This document shows, piece by piece, positions 18,190 through 26,382 of a stretch of DNA of 64,000 nucleotides (its first letter is position 1; every line of letters begins with the position of its first letter). Under the pieces are notes generated by a model. The model was not told the DNA's origin, ran no database searches, and saw nothing but the letters and a program-made list of their open reading frames with translations. The stretch is from positions 496,001-560,000 of the forward strand of contig NZ_BFBB01000002.1 of assembly GCF_003114855.1 (NCBI RefSeq), in the 5' to 3' direction. A program made the translations under genes and the position numbers. This DNA is from Leptospira ryugenii (lineage in GTDB: Bacteria; Spirochaetota; Leptospiria; Leptospirales; Leptospiraceae).

Positions 18190-21165
18190 CTATTGAGCTC
18201 CTGCTGTAACGGTTTCCGTTGTTCCATCTAACGGACGTTTTCTAAATCTATACAATCGAACTCTAGCTGCTTGTGCACTTGATGAATCTCCAAAGTTGAA
18301 GTTCATTACATTCACAGAAAAATAAACACTTTGGTCATAAAAAGTCAATTGGTTGTTTCCTGTCAAACCACCAGGGAAAGCTCTTAAATTCATACTATAT
18401 CCCAATCTAAATTCCCAGTTGTGCAGGTCCAATTTTAGCGTTGTCATAAAGCGATTGATATTAAAAACAGTTTTTTGCCTTCTTTCTTCTCCATTGGCAC
18501 CAGTCCCTGACACTGCATCTTCCCAAATTGTAGTTTGGTCATAATTTGTTCCTGACTGTATTGTGTACAACTCAGGTGTTAATGAATAGGCATAGAACTG
18601 TCCTTGGGCAAGAGCTGTTAAACGCCATGGTTCTGTCACTCTTGAATCAAGTTCTAATTCGATGCCCGAATAACGTGTGATTTTTGTGTCAGTCTTAAAA
18701 AAGAATCGGTAGCTATCCAAAAAATTATCCTTATAAACGTGGTACCAAGTACCTCCGATTTCAAGACTCCGAAAGGCTCTAATGATAGGCCATGAGAAGC
18801 CACCCATTTTATAAGAGATTGTTAAGTTATTGGATAGAGATCGATTTTGCGGCGTATGGTGAATGTAATCGTTGTTGATGTAGATTCCGGAATAAAAATT
18901 GCGTTTTCTTTCTAGAACACTCGGCCTTCTTGTCTGAAAGCCATCAATAAAATCAATAAACCCGCCTACTCGCAAGATGGTAAAATACCATCTTTGCATG
19001 TTTGTAATCCCTGGGTTATAGTCTGGAGATAGAGTTCTTAAGTCCCTGATTGTGCGAACCGAGATGTCCCAATCATTTAAGGCGTAACTTTCCAAAGCAA
19101 GCTCTGCTTCATGTTGCCTCTGGTTTCCTAATACAGGATCTTTCACTTCCGCTTTTTGTGCATCAATCCTTCGATAGGTGGTAGACAAGAATAGTTCTGG
19201 TACACCAAATCTAGCGGTATGTGATTGTCTGAGATATTGGTAAGATTGTTGTCTTAAAAAAGTAACATATGCTTTATTGGAATCTAAGTCGGGGCTGTTG
19301 GCTGCTGTACCTGCACCCGGGAATTCCGCAGTCTGTTTTGTCGCTCCAACATAAAATGAGGGAGTAAACGATGCATAAGTACCGAGGGAAATAGGGGAAC
19401 GCAATCCAGACTCTCCCATAATGGATGTTTGTGTACGGAGTACAAAATCTTTGTACTTTCCTGTCGGATCCACGATTGACGTTCCCGGGTAATTAGATTG
19501 AACTGGAGCTCCGTATAATTTCTGTATGTTGGATAAAAAAGTAAAGTCCCAGTAGACTGGACTATTAAAATACGGGACAGTTCCGACGACCGATGAATTT
19601 TTAATCGTGACCACAGGCAGTGTATCCTGCGCTGAAAAATAACGATCTGCTTGGATTTGATATACTAAAGTACGGTTCATCCCTAGACTGACACTCAAAT
19701 CACCACGGTTTTCAGTATAATTGAAACTCCAATTCAGTAAGTTCTTAATTAATCCAAATCTTACATCTCGAAAGGAATAGAGGGATTGCAATGAGTTGGA
19801 AGGTTGGTAACGATTTCCAAATTCGTAATCAAATTGTCTGTTGCTATAATTCTCATAAGCAAGTTGCATGTTACGAGTAACGTCTTTTGTGAAATCATTG
19901 GATTTGATATTTAACCTTAAATCGGCCTTCCACCATGGATCATAATCTATCCCAGTATTCCGAAATGGCAAAGAGGTGTTTGGAACGAGAGGGCCTCTGT
20001 CAACGGTATTTGTAACAGCAACATTTCCAACACCAAAATTGCTAAAACGATCTTCATATGCAGGAGTAATTTGGTTGTTTTTATAGTTTGCATAGCCTAG
20101 ATTGATATTGTAATTCACATTAGGTGATAGTTTCCACATCTCTAACTGAGCTGCTTGACCCGTTTTTTCATACACATCAAATCTAGCTTTATATCCTGTA
20201 GCAAGAAACAATGAGTTTGGATAAGGATCTGACCATTGGTAACTATTTTGCCAGAACCATCCTTGCGTATTGTTTTTTCCAAGTTGAGTTGTTAAACCAT
20301 TTCCTGTGTCTGAGTTATAAAGAGCGGGAAGCCAAAATACTGGCGTGCCACCTACTTTAAAAGTGATTTGGTAAGCTACAACAGATCGATCATCATATAT
20401 TAAGATTTTCTTTGCCATAAAGGTATCATGAGGGAGTTCCGCATTGCAGGCAGTAAAGTATCCCATTTCTAAAAGGTAGCGTTTTTCATCTAAACGTTTT
20501 AGTTTTTGGCCTATGAAAAAACTTGGGTATACACTTAGTTTAGAATTATAAACAACTCCTTGGTTTAATTTGATATCGTATAAAAATCTCTCACCAGTGA
20601 CCTTAGACTGGCCATCTTTGTAGATGACCCCACCTTCTGCATACACTTCCTGTCTTTGGGCATCAATGGAAACGGAATCTGCAGTTAACTCACCACCTTT
20701 GATCTTTAATTTTACCTTTCCTCGGAGGATCAACACTCCTCCCTGTGTCTTATCAATATTGAGCAATTGTCCTTCTGCCGCATTTTGGATTTGGATAGGT
20801 GGCTCTTTTTTCTTTTGGTTTTGTTGGTTTAAGAGCTCTTGCATGGGATCAATGAGTGGCTCGGGGACAATCGCTTCTCGTAATCTTTCTCGTTTCACAT
20901 AGATAGTACCTTGCGTACTCAAACCTAGGTTGCGCAGGTTCTCGTCTACTTCTCGGTCTGTCATTTTATCAACGGACTTTTGGATTAAATTTCTTTGGAT
21001 GGAATTGGCGGTTGATTTTCTTTCTTCATCACCCGTTGGTCTGGATTGGTTAGTTGAGTCCGGAAAAATTTGCCTAAGCGAGTCCATATCCTGACCTAGC
21101 AGCCCAAAAGAAACGAATAGAAATAGGTAGTAGAAAAGAATGAGATAAATCGTTTGCACGGGCAA
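18190..21165 (-). CDS. lptD: LptD/OstA-like LPS assembly outer membrane protein
   Basis: 991 residues. A signal peptide (LYLIL-type hydrophobic run, about residues 5-24) is followed by an OstA/LptA-like repeat region (about 130-230, with GELTADSVSIDAQRQEVYAE) and a long beta-barrel with alternating aromatic strands. LptD with LptE places LPS in the outer leaflet. The start is uncertain: the longest frame uses TTG at 21165, while GTG at 21159 also keeps the signal peptide and neither has a clear ribosome site. It leads a tight minus-strand run ending with a symporter. Confidence 0.87.
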   Translation of the reverse strand: MPVQTIYLILFYYLFLFVSFGLLGQDMDSLRQIFPDSTNQSRPTGDEERKSTANSIQRNLIQKSVDKMTDREVDENLRNLGLSTQGTIYVKRERLREAIVPEPLIDPMQELLNQQNQKKKEPPIQIQNAAEGQLLNIDKTQGGVLILRGKVKLKIKGGELTADSVSIDAQRQEVYAEGGVIYKDGQSKVTGERFLYDIKLNQGVVYNSKLSVYPSFFIGQKLKRLDEKRYLLEMGYFTACNAELPHDTFMAKKILIYDDRSVVAYQITFKVGGTPVFWLPALYNSDTGNGLTTQLGKNNTQGWFWQNSYQWSDPYPNSLFLATGYKARFDVYEKTGQAAQLEMWKLSPNVNYNINLGYANYKNNQITPAYEDRFSNFGVGNVAVTNTVDRGPLVPNTSLPFRNTGIDYDPWWKADLRLNIKSNDFTKDVTRNMQLAYENYSNRQFDYEFGNRYQPSNSLQSLYSFRDVRFGLIKNLLNWSFNYTENRGDLSVSLGMNRTLVYQIQADRYFSAQDTLPVVTIKNSSVVGTVPYFNSPVYWDFTFLSNIQKLYGAPVQSNYPGTSIVDPTGKYKDFVLRTQTSIMGESGLRSPISLGTYASFTPSFYVGATKQTAEFPGAGTAANSPDLDSNKAYVTFLRQQSYQYLRQSHTARFGVPELFLSTTYRRIDAQKAEVKDPVLGNQRQHEAELALESYALNDWDISVRTIRDLRTLSPDYNPGITNMQRWYFTILRVGGFIDFIDGFQTRRPSVLERKRNFYSGIYINNDYIHHTPQNRSLSNNLTISYKMGGFSWPIIRAFRSLEIGGTWYHVYKDNFLDSYRFFFKTDTKITRYSGIELELDSRVTEPWRLTALAQGQFYAYSLTPELYTIQSGTNYDQTTIWEDAVSGTGANGEERRQKTVFNINRFMTTLKLDLHNWEFRLGYSMNLRAFPGGLTGNNQLTFYDQSVYFSVNVMNFNFGDSSSAQAARVRLYRFRKRPLDGTTETVTAGAQ

Positions 21166-21197
21166 AATCGTAAGGATTGGCTATAACGAGAATCTCA

Positions 21198-21710
21198 ATG
21201 AGTGCCAAAAAAGCAATGGGAAAAGCAATTTCATTCATGGAGCGAACGCGAAAAGCTGCGTACTTTTATAGCATTTTTTCCTTTTTTGTTAGAGAAAAAG
21301 ACTTGCTGATTCTTAGATTCAGACATAATTACCTGGGACTTCTTCGGAGAGGAGCAAATCACATGCCCAATACCTACCATGGGGAGCGGATACCTGGAAC
21401 GATCCACTACCGGATCCAAGTAGCAGAAGGGACAAAGTTACGGAGTCTCGTTCTCTCACCATCTTTACAACCTCCGGAATCTATCACAGGCACTTCCTTT
21501 CTGATTCGAGATAGATTGCTATACACAATGAGCCATGCTGTTCTAACTGATTATTTAGACAAACAAACGATAGACGAAAGAACTTGGATTGGTTTCACGC
21601 GGCAAGTTGAATCACTTTTTTCAGAGGATTTCTGGATCTTACATTCGGATCGTATAGCAAGTATTTTGCAGTCACTTGTTGAAGAGAGCGGGAGTGTATC
21701 TAATTTTTGA
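21198..21710 (+). CDS. Conserved-looking protein of unknown function
   Basis: About 170 residues, no recognised domain. It has a basic N-terminus, then FRHNYLGLLRRG and a segment IPGTIHYRIQVAEGTKLRSL that looks like beta strands, followed by a helical C-terminal half. No signal peptide or full membrane helix is evident. The longest frame opens with TTG at 21177; I prefer the ATG at 21198, which has GAGA upstream, but later ATGs are possible. It diverges from lptD, so any promoter must lie inside coding sequence. Confidence 0.6.
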   Translation: MSAKKAMGKAISFMERTRKAAYFYSIFSFFVREKDLLILRFRHNYLGLLRRGANHMPNTYHGERIPGTIHYRIQVAEGTKLRSLVLSPSLQPPESITGTSFLIRDRLLYTMSHAVLTDYLDKQTIDERTWIGFTRQVESLFSEDFWILHSDRIASILQSLVEESGSVSNF

Positions 21711-21722
21711 GTCTAGGTTCTC

Positions 21723-22832
21723 TTAATTCTGCCTGGTCTCAACGGTGATAGAATTCTTCTGGGAACGCGAAGGTAGAACTAGATCCCAATAACCACCGGA
21801 ACCCTCCTCTATTCTATTGATCTTTCCACCCAATTCTTCTACCATGATTTTGGTGACCTGTATGGATTCCTTGTGGTCAAATTCGAGATTGGGATTGGTT
21901 TTTCCATTGTCTTTCAATCGGAGATGAATCTCTTTATCGTTTGCCTGCACCAACTCTAGTTTGATTTGGCTTTCTGAACTTGGTTTTGCATTTAGCACCC
22001 TTGCCCTTGCATCCAATAGAAGATTCAAAAAGATTTGTTTTATTTTTTGAGCCTGTCCCACTAAAAAAATCTCGGTTTCAGAAAACACTTCGCACTGTAT
22101 GTTTTCTTTTAAAAAATATTGGTGTAAAAAACTACAGGTATCATGGAATACTTCTAGTACATTGATCTCACTATTTTGCTCACTTGTAGCCTGCGAATAT
22201 TGCACTAAATTTTTAATAATTTTTGCAATCCGTTCAGACTCATTTGCAATTTTTTGTGCATAAGACAAAAGCGATGCATTGTTTTCTGCTGCTGTCTCTT
22301 TAACAATCAAATCTGAATAATTCAATATTGATGTTAGGGGATTGTTTATCTCATGAGAGATACCTGCCGCTACCAAGCCTATCGTTTCCCATTTTTGAGC
22401 TTCCGCTAATTTTTGTTGTATTTCTCTCAATTGGCGCTGGATTTGTGATTTGTAAATTGCCATTTCGGCAGTAACATACAAATCACGGCTGTTAAATGGT
22501 TTTATCAGATAACCGAATGGTTCTGTTTTTTTTGCCCGGTCTAGGGTTGCCTCATCAGAATATGCAGTTAAATATACAACGGGGATTTCTTGCTTTTTCT
22601 TTACAATCTTTGCGACTTCTATCCCATCGATACCGCCACCTAGCATGATATCCATGAGGACTAAATCAAATGTGTCGCTATCAACCTTTTGGATTGCTGA
22701 TTCGCCGTCTGAGACATATTCTGTCTGGTATCCGAATTGTTTGAGAGTAGAGCAAATATTGATTGCAATGATTCGCTCATCTTCAACAACTAATACCTTC
22801 TTTGGTTCAGAACTATCTGAGGAGAAAACCAT
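21723..22832 (-). CDS. Receiver plus histidine kinase-like hybrid with a decayed ATP-binding domain
   Basis: 369 residues: a receiver domain (about 10-125) with intact acidic pair E17-D18, phospho-acceptor D61 and K111; a HisKA helix with the H-box GISHEINNPLTSI (H160); then an HATPase-like region. In that region the N-box Asn is Asp (NLLLDARARV), G1 reads DNGKTNPN in place of DNGxGI, and no GxGLGL lid is present. It therefore probably cannot bind ATP normally. It may act as a phosphotransfer or output partner for another kinase. No DNA-binding domain is present. Confidence 0.85.
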   Translation of the reverse strand: MVFSSDSSEPKKVLVVEDERIIAINICSTLKQFGYQTEYVSDGESAIQKVDSDTFDLVLMDIMLGGGIDGIEVAKIVKKKQEIPVVYLTAYSDEATLDRAKKTEPFGYLIKPFNSRDLYVTAEMAIYKSQIQRQLREIQQKLAEAQKWETIGLVAAGISHEINNPLTSILNYSDLIVKETAAENNASLLSYAQKIANESERIAKIIKNLVQYSQATSEQNSEINVLEVFHDTCSFLHQYFLKENIQCEVFSETEIFLVGQAQKIKQIFLNLLLDARARVLNAKPSSESQIKLELVQANDKEIHLRLKDNGKTNPNLEFDHKESIQVTKIMVEELGGKINRIEEGSGGYWDLVLPSRSQKNSITVETRQN

Positions 22833-22905
22833 ATTTTTTACAAAGCTTCATTTCAAGGAAGATTTCTGATTTGTCAATGAATTGAAGGAGAAAAAACTGT
22901 AAGAT

Positions 22906-24930
22906 GTGAAAAAAGAAGATTTGTTGAACGAGGCTCAGAAACTAGCAGCTGAATACCCAGCTGGGCCTTTACTCATCATTGCAGGTGCAGGCACCGGCAA
23001 AACCAAAACACTTGTTCATCGAATCATTGGACTCGTATCCCAAGGATTTTCGCCAGAGTCAATTTTGCTCTTAACCTTTACCAAACGTGCCGCCTCTGAA
23101 ATGCTCTATCGAGCAAAAGCGAAACTCGATATTAATGTCGGAAGGGTTTTCGGAGGAACCTTCCATTCATTCTGCAATTACTTACTCCGCAAGTATGGCT
23201 CTGCCATTGGCATTCCTCCTCAATTTACCATTTTGGATATTGAAGATGCGACAAGTCTCATTGGAATTGCAAGAGAGGATATCTTGTCCGATGCGCAAAG
23301 AAAAAGATTTCCAAAGAAGGAAAGTCTACAAGATTTATTTTCCAGTGCCTTCAATTCTAATCTTTCTCTTAGCCAAGCGCTCGCCAAACATTACCCACAA
23401 TTTGCAAAGGATAGTAAAGAAATTCAAAAAGTGAAGGAAAGGTATGAAAGCCTTAAAAAAGAATCAGTCTCTTTAGACTTTGATGATTTGTTGCTATTTG
23501 CACGGCAAGTCCTTATGGAACACCAGTCGATTCGAGAAAGGGTTGCCGATGATTTCAAAGCGATCCTTGTGGATGAATACCAAGATACAAATCGTATCCA
23601 AGCTCATATTGCCTGCTTGCTTGCCGCAGAACACAAAAATATAACAGTCGTTGGCGATGAAGCACAAAGTATCTATGGCTTTCGTGGTGCGGAAGTAAAA
23701 AACATATTAGATTTTCCAAAGATTTTTCCTCATACAAAGGTCTTGACCTTAGAGGAAAACTTTAGAAGTAATCAAGGTATTTTGGATTTGGCGAATGAAA
23801 CTCTTAAGAAGTTTAAAGAAACCTATGAGAAACGATTGTATTCCAAGAGAGAAAGTCATGCGAAACCTCAATTGATATCGTTTTCTTCTGAGAAATCAGA
23901 GGCCGACTGGATTGCAGAAAAAATCCTTCATTTAAACGAAAACGGTCAAAAATTTAAAGACATTGCCGTTTTGTTTCGTTCTGGTTGGCACAGCAATCTT
24001 TTAGAGATAGCTCTGACAGAAAAAGGGATCCCCTATCGCAAATTTGGTGGGAAAAAATTCCTAGAAAATGCACACATCAAAGATGTACTTGCCTATTTAA
24101 GATTAATCGAAAATCCTTTTGATCAAATCTCATTTCATAGAGTTTTGCAACTTGAAGAGGGCATTGGACCAAAAGTATCTGCTCTAGTTTACAAACATTA
24201 TCTTCAAAATCATTCTAATATCGGTGAGCTATCTTGGGAATCATTGACTCCTCTTATTTCAGAGCTTCCGAAGCAAGCAAAGGATAGTTGCCAATCATTC
24301 TTCCAGACATTGCTTAAGGCTCGGTCTCTCTCCGAAGCAAAGCCGATACATTTTTATGAATTTTATTTGGCATACTACAAAGATAAATTCGAGAAGCGAT
24401 ATGATGATTTTGAGAAGAGATCTAAGGATTTTGAAAGTTTAGAGTTAATAGTAAAGAACCAAACCAGTTTGCGCCAATTCTTGACAGATATGAGCCTCGA
24501 AGGAACAGAGTCAAGTATCCTAAATACAGAGAGAAATGACCAGGAAACGGAAGGATTTGTTACTCTGAGTACGATCCATTCGGCTAAGGGGCTAGAATGG
24601 AATTCTGTTTTTGTTATCCATCTCATTGAAGGTGAATTTCCAACTAACAAAATGAGAACGATTGAAGACCTGGAAGAGGAAAGAAGGTTATTTTATGTTG
24701 CTGTCACAAGGGCCAAGGACCAACTATTTCTCAGTGCCTCGCTTGTAGATGAGAAGATCGGAAATACGTTAAAAGGGATCAGCCGATTTGTTTCTGAATT
24801 GCCAAAAGAAACATATGACCAAATTGAGAGTCCAGCTTCTACATCACAAATAGTATCTAATTCTAGCCCTTCTACCCAATCTGAGAAAACATCTCATTTT
24901 GACGCCATCCAAAACTACTTTTTGAATTGA
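22906..24930 (+). CDS. UvrD/PcrA/Rep-like superfamily 1 DNA helicase
   Basis: 674 residues from a GTG start. Motif I AGAGTGKTKTL is at residues 26-36, motif II VDEYQDTN, motif III GDEAQSIYGFRGA, motif V TIHSAKGLEW and motif VI FYVAVTRAKDQL. These are the SF1A 3'-5' helicase motifs used in repair and replication restart. The C-terminus is shorter than in UvrD and ends in a Ser/Thr-rich tail without the usual RNA-polymerase-binding Tudor domain being obvious. A GAAGGAG element lies about 15 bases before the GTG. It diverges from the receiver-kinase hybrid. Confidence 0.92.
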   Translation: MKKEDLLNEAQKLAAEYPAGPLLIIAGAGTGKTKTLVHRIIGLVSQGFSPESILLLTFTKRAASEMLYRAKAKLDINVGRVFGGTFHSFCNYLLRKYGSAIGIPPQFTILDIEDATSLIGIAREDILSDAQRKRFPKKESLQDLFSSAFNSNLSLSQALAKHYPQFAKDSKEIQKVKERYESLKKESVSLDFDDLLLFARQVLMEHQSIRERVADDFKAILVDEYQDTNRIQAHIACLLAAEHKNITVVGDEAQSIYGFRGAEVKNILDFPKIFPHTKVLTLEENFRSNQGILDLANETLKKFKETYEKRLYSKRESHAKPQLISFSSEKSEADWIAEKILHLNENGQKFKDIAVLFRSGWHSNLLEIALTEKGIPYRKFGGKKFLENAHIKDVLAYLRLIENPFDQISFHRVLQLEEGIGPKVSALVYKHYLQNHSNIGELSWESLTPLISELPKQAKDSCQSFFQTLLKARSLSEAKPIHFYEFYLAYYKDKFEKRYDDFEKRSKDFESLELIVKNQTSLRQFLTDMSLEGTESSILNTERNDQETEGFVTLSTIHSAKGLEWNSVFVIHLIEGEFPTNKMRTIEDLEEERRLFYVAVTRAKDQLFLSASLVDEKIGNTLKGISRFVSELPKETYDQIESPASTSQIVSNSSPSTQSEKTSHFDAIQNYFLN

Positions 24931-24976
24931 TTTTATTTTTTCTTAGCCTACAGTTTTACCTGGTTCGGAGGTTTCC

Positions 24977-25549
24977 ATGTCAATTCTCGTAAGACGCGAG
25001 CTGCTTTTCATTTCAATCCTTGCTTTTGTTCTATCATTCAACAATTGTTCTTCCAGTGAAGAAAAAACAAATTCAAATGAGCCATCCCAAGATACAAAAA
25101 CAGAATCTGCAAAAGAAAGAAAGGTAGAGATCGTCGAGGGTGCTGACCCATCCAAAACCAACGCAAAAAAAGGCTGTGTGGAAGGTGACTGCGTAAACGG
25201 TTTAGGCAAGTATATCTATGATAATGGAGATATTTACACTGGAAGTTTCAAGAATGACCTAAGGGAAGGAAAAGGACAGTTCGAATACGTGGATGGTGAG
25301 AAGTTTGTTGGCAATTACTTGGCTGACCAGAAGGACGGGGCTGGAGAGTACTTTTTCAAGAATGGAGACAAATACGTCGGAGAATTTAAATCAGGGCAAA
25401 TCAATGGAAAGGGCATTTATACCTTCCAAGATGGTAAGTCCTTGAATGGTGAATTTAAAAATGATGGTATGGAAGGAAAAGGAACTTTAATTGAGTCAGG
25501 CTCACCAAAAGAGTGTCAGGTGAGCCAAAGGAAGCTACTTTGCGATTGA
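24977..25549 (+). CDS. MORN-repeat lipoprotein
   Basis: 190 residues. A signal peptide ends in LSFNNC, a spirochaete-type lipobox, followed by a Ser/Glu/Lys-rich linker. Four MORN units follow (patterns YTGSFKNDLREGKG, FVGNYLADQKDGAG, YVGEFKSGQINGKG, LNGEFKNDGMEGKG). MORN repeats form beta-hairpin arrays that bind lipids or proteins. Four other Cys flank the array (CVEGDC before; ECQVSQRKLLC after). The ATG has a strong GGAGG site. Function unknown; surface or periplasmic location inferred. Confidence 0.88.
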   Translation: MSILVRRELLFISILAFVLSFNNCSSSEEKTNSNEPSQDTKTESAKERKVEIVEGADPSKTNAKKGCVEGDCVNGLGKYIYDNGDIYTGSFKNDLREGKGQFEYVDGEKFVGNYLADQKDGAGEYFFKNGDKYVGEFKSGQINGKGIYTFQDGKSLNGEFKNDGMEGKGTLIESGSPKECQVSQRKLLCD

Positions 25550-25560
25550 TCCAATCGCAA
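25540..25560. terminator. Short hairpin between convergent genes
   Basis: TTGCGATTG and CAATCGCAA form a perfect 9-bp stem with a 3-base loop, spanning the stop codon of the MORN gene. No T run follows on either strand, so it is only a possible bidirectional or rho-assisted 3' end. Confidence 0.35.
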
Positions 25561-25570
25561 GCAAAACCGA

Positions 25571-26347
25571 TTACAATTTACAATTTGGAACGATGCCTCG
25601 GAGCTCTGCCTCCCTCTTCAACTGGAGGGCATCTTGCATATTGTCATTTAGATTTTTCATCCTAGTTGCATCCGATGGATGGGTTGACATTAGCTCGTTA
25701 GGTTTATTCCCCCCCAAAGCACTCATATTCTCCCAAAGTTTGACACTTTCCGTAGGATCGAAGCCAGCCTTAGCCATAATTTTGAGCCCGATTAGATCAG
25801 CCTCTGATTCGTGCGCTCTCGAAAAGGGAAGGAGAACTCCATACTTCGCTCCTCCACCGAGTATACCCGCCATTTCTTTTTTTCCAATCTTTCCGAGCGC
25901 CTCCATGCCCCCCTGTGTGACCTGGTTTTGGGAAACACGTTCATTTCCATGCCGAGCAATTACATGACCAATCTCATGGCCAAGAACGGCTGCCAATTGT
26001 CCGGGTGTTTTTGCGATCGGTAAAATGCCAGTGTGCACTCCAATCTTTCCTCCAGGAAGGGCGAATGCATTCGGACTTGAGTCTCGAAACACAACTACCT
26101 CCCAAGAAGATACTCCAGTATCATCGTCCGTAAAAGCAAGTTCTGCAAGGACAATGCACTTCACATATCGATTGATGGAGTCTGATGTTTCGATGGGAAC
26201 TTTTGACTTCAAGTCTTGGAAGGCTTCTTCTCCCAATTGGTTCATCTCCGCATCTTTGAGGAGAATCAATTGTTTTCTGCCTGTGGGTGAAGTTTTACAA
26301 GCTGCAATCAATAGGAATAGAAGTAAAAATATAGATGTACGTTTCAT
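25571..26347 (-). CDS. M48-family zinc metalloprotease lipoprotein
   Basis: 258 residues from the ATG at 26347, which places the signal peptide MKRTSIFLLLFLLIAAC with its lipobox at the very N-terminus; a TTG five codons earlier is less likely. The zinc site HEIGHVIARH and the third ligand region SRAHESEADLIG are intact, and GGKIGVHTG is typical. Related proteins (LoiP, BepA) act in envelope quality control. It lies 35 bases after the GGDEF-EAL gene on the same strand. Confidence 0.92.
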   Translation of the reverse strand: MKRTSIFLLLFLLIAACKTSPTGRKQLILLKDAEMNQLGEEAFQDLKSKVPIETSDSINRYVKCIVLAELAFTDDDTGVSSWEVVVFRDSSPNAFALPGGKIGVHTGILPIAKTPGQLAAVLGHEIGHVIARHGNERVSQNQVTQGGMEALGKIGKKEMAGILGGGAKYGVLLPFSRAHESEADLIGLKIMAKAGFDPTESVKLWENMSALGGNKPNELMSTHPSDATRMKNLNDNMQDALQLKREAELRGIVPNCKL

Positions 26348-26382
26348 AGGCAAATTTACCAATGAAAAGAGATTTGGAAAAT

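Noticed and set aside
24375..24650. Minus-strand frame inside the UvrD-like helicase
   Set aside because: Antisense to conserved helicase motifs; no independent evidence.
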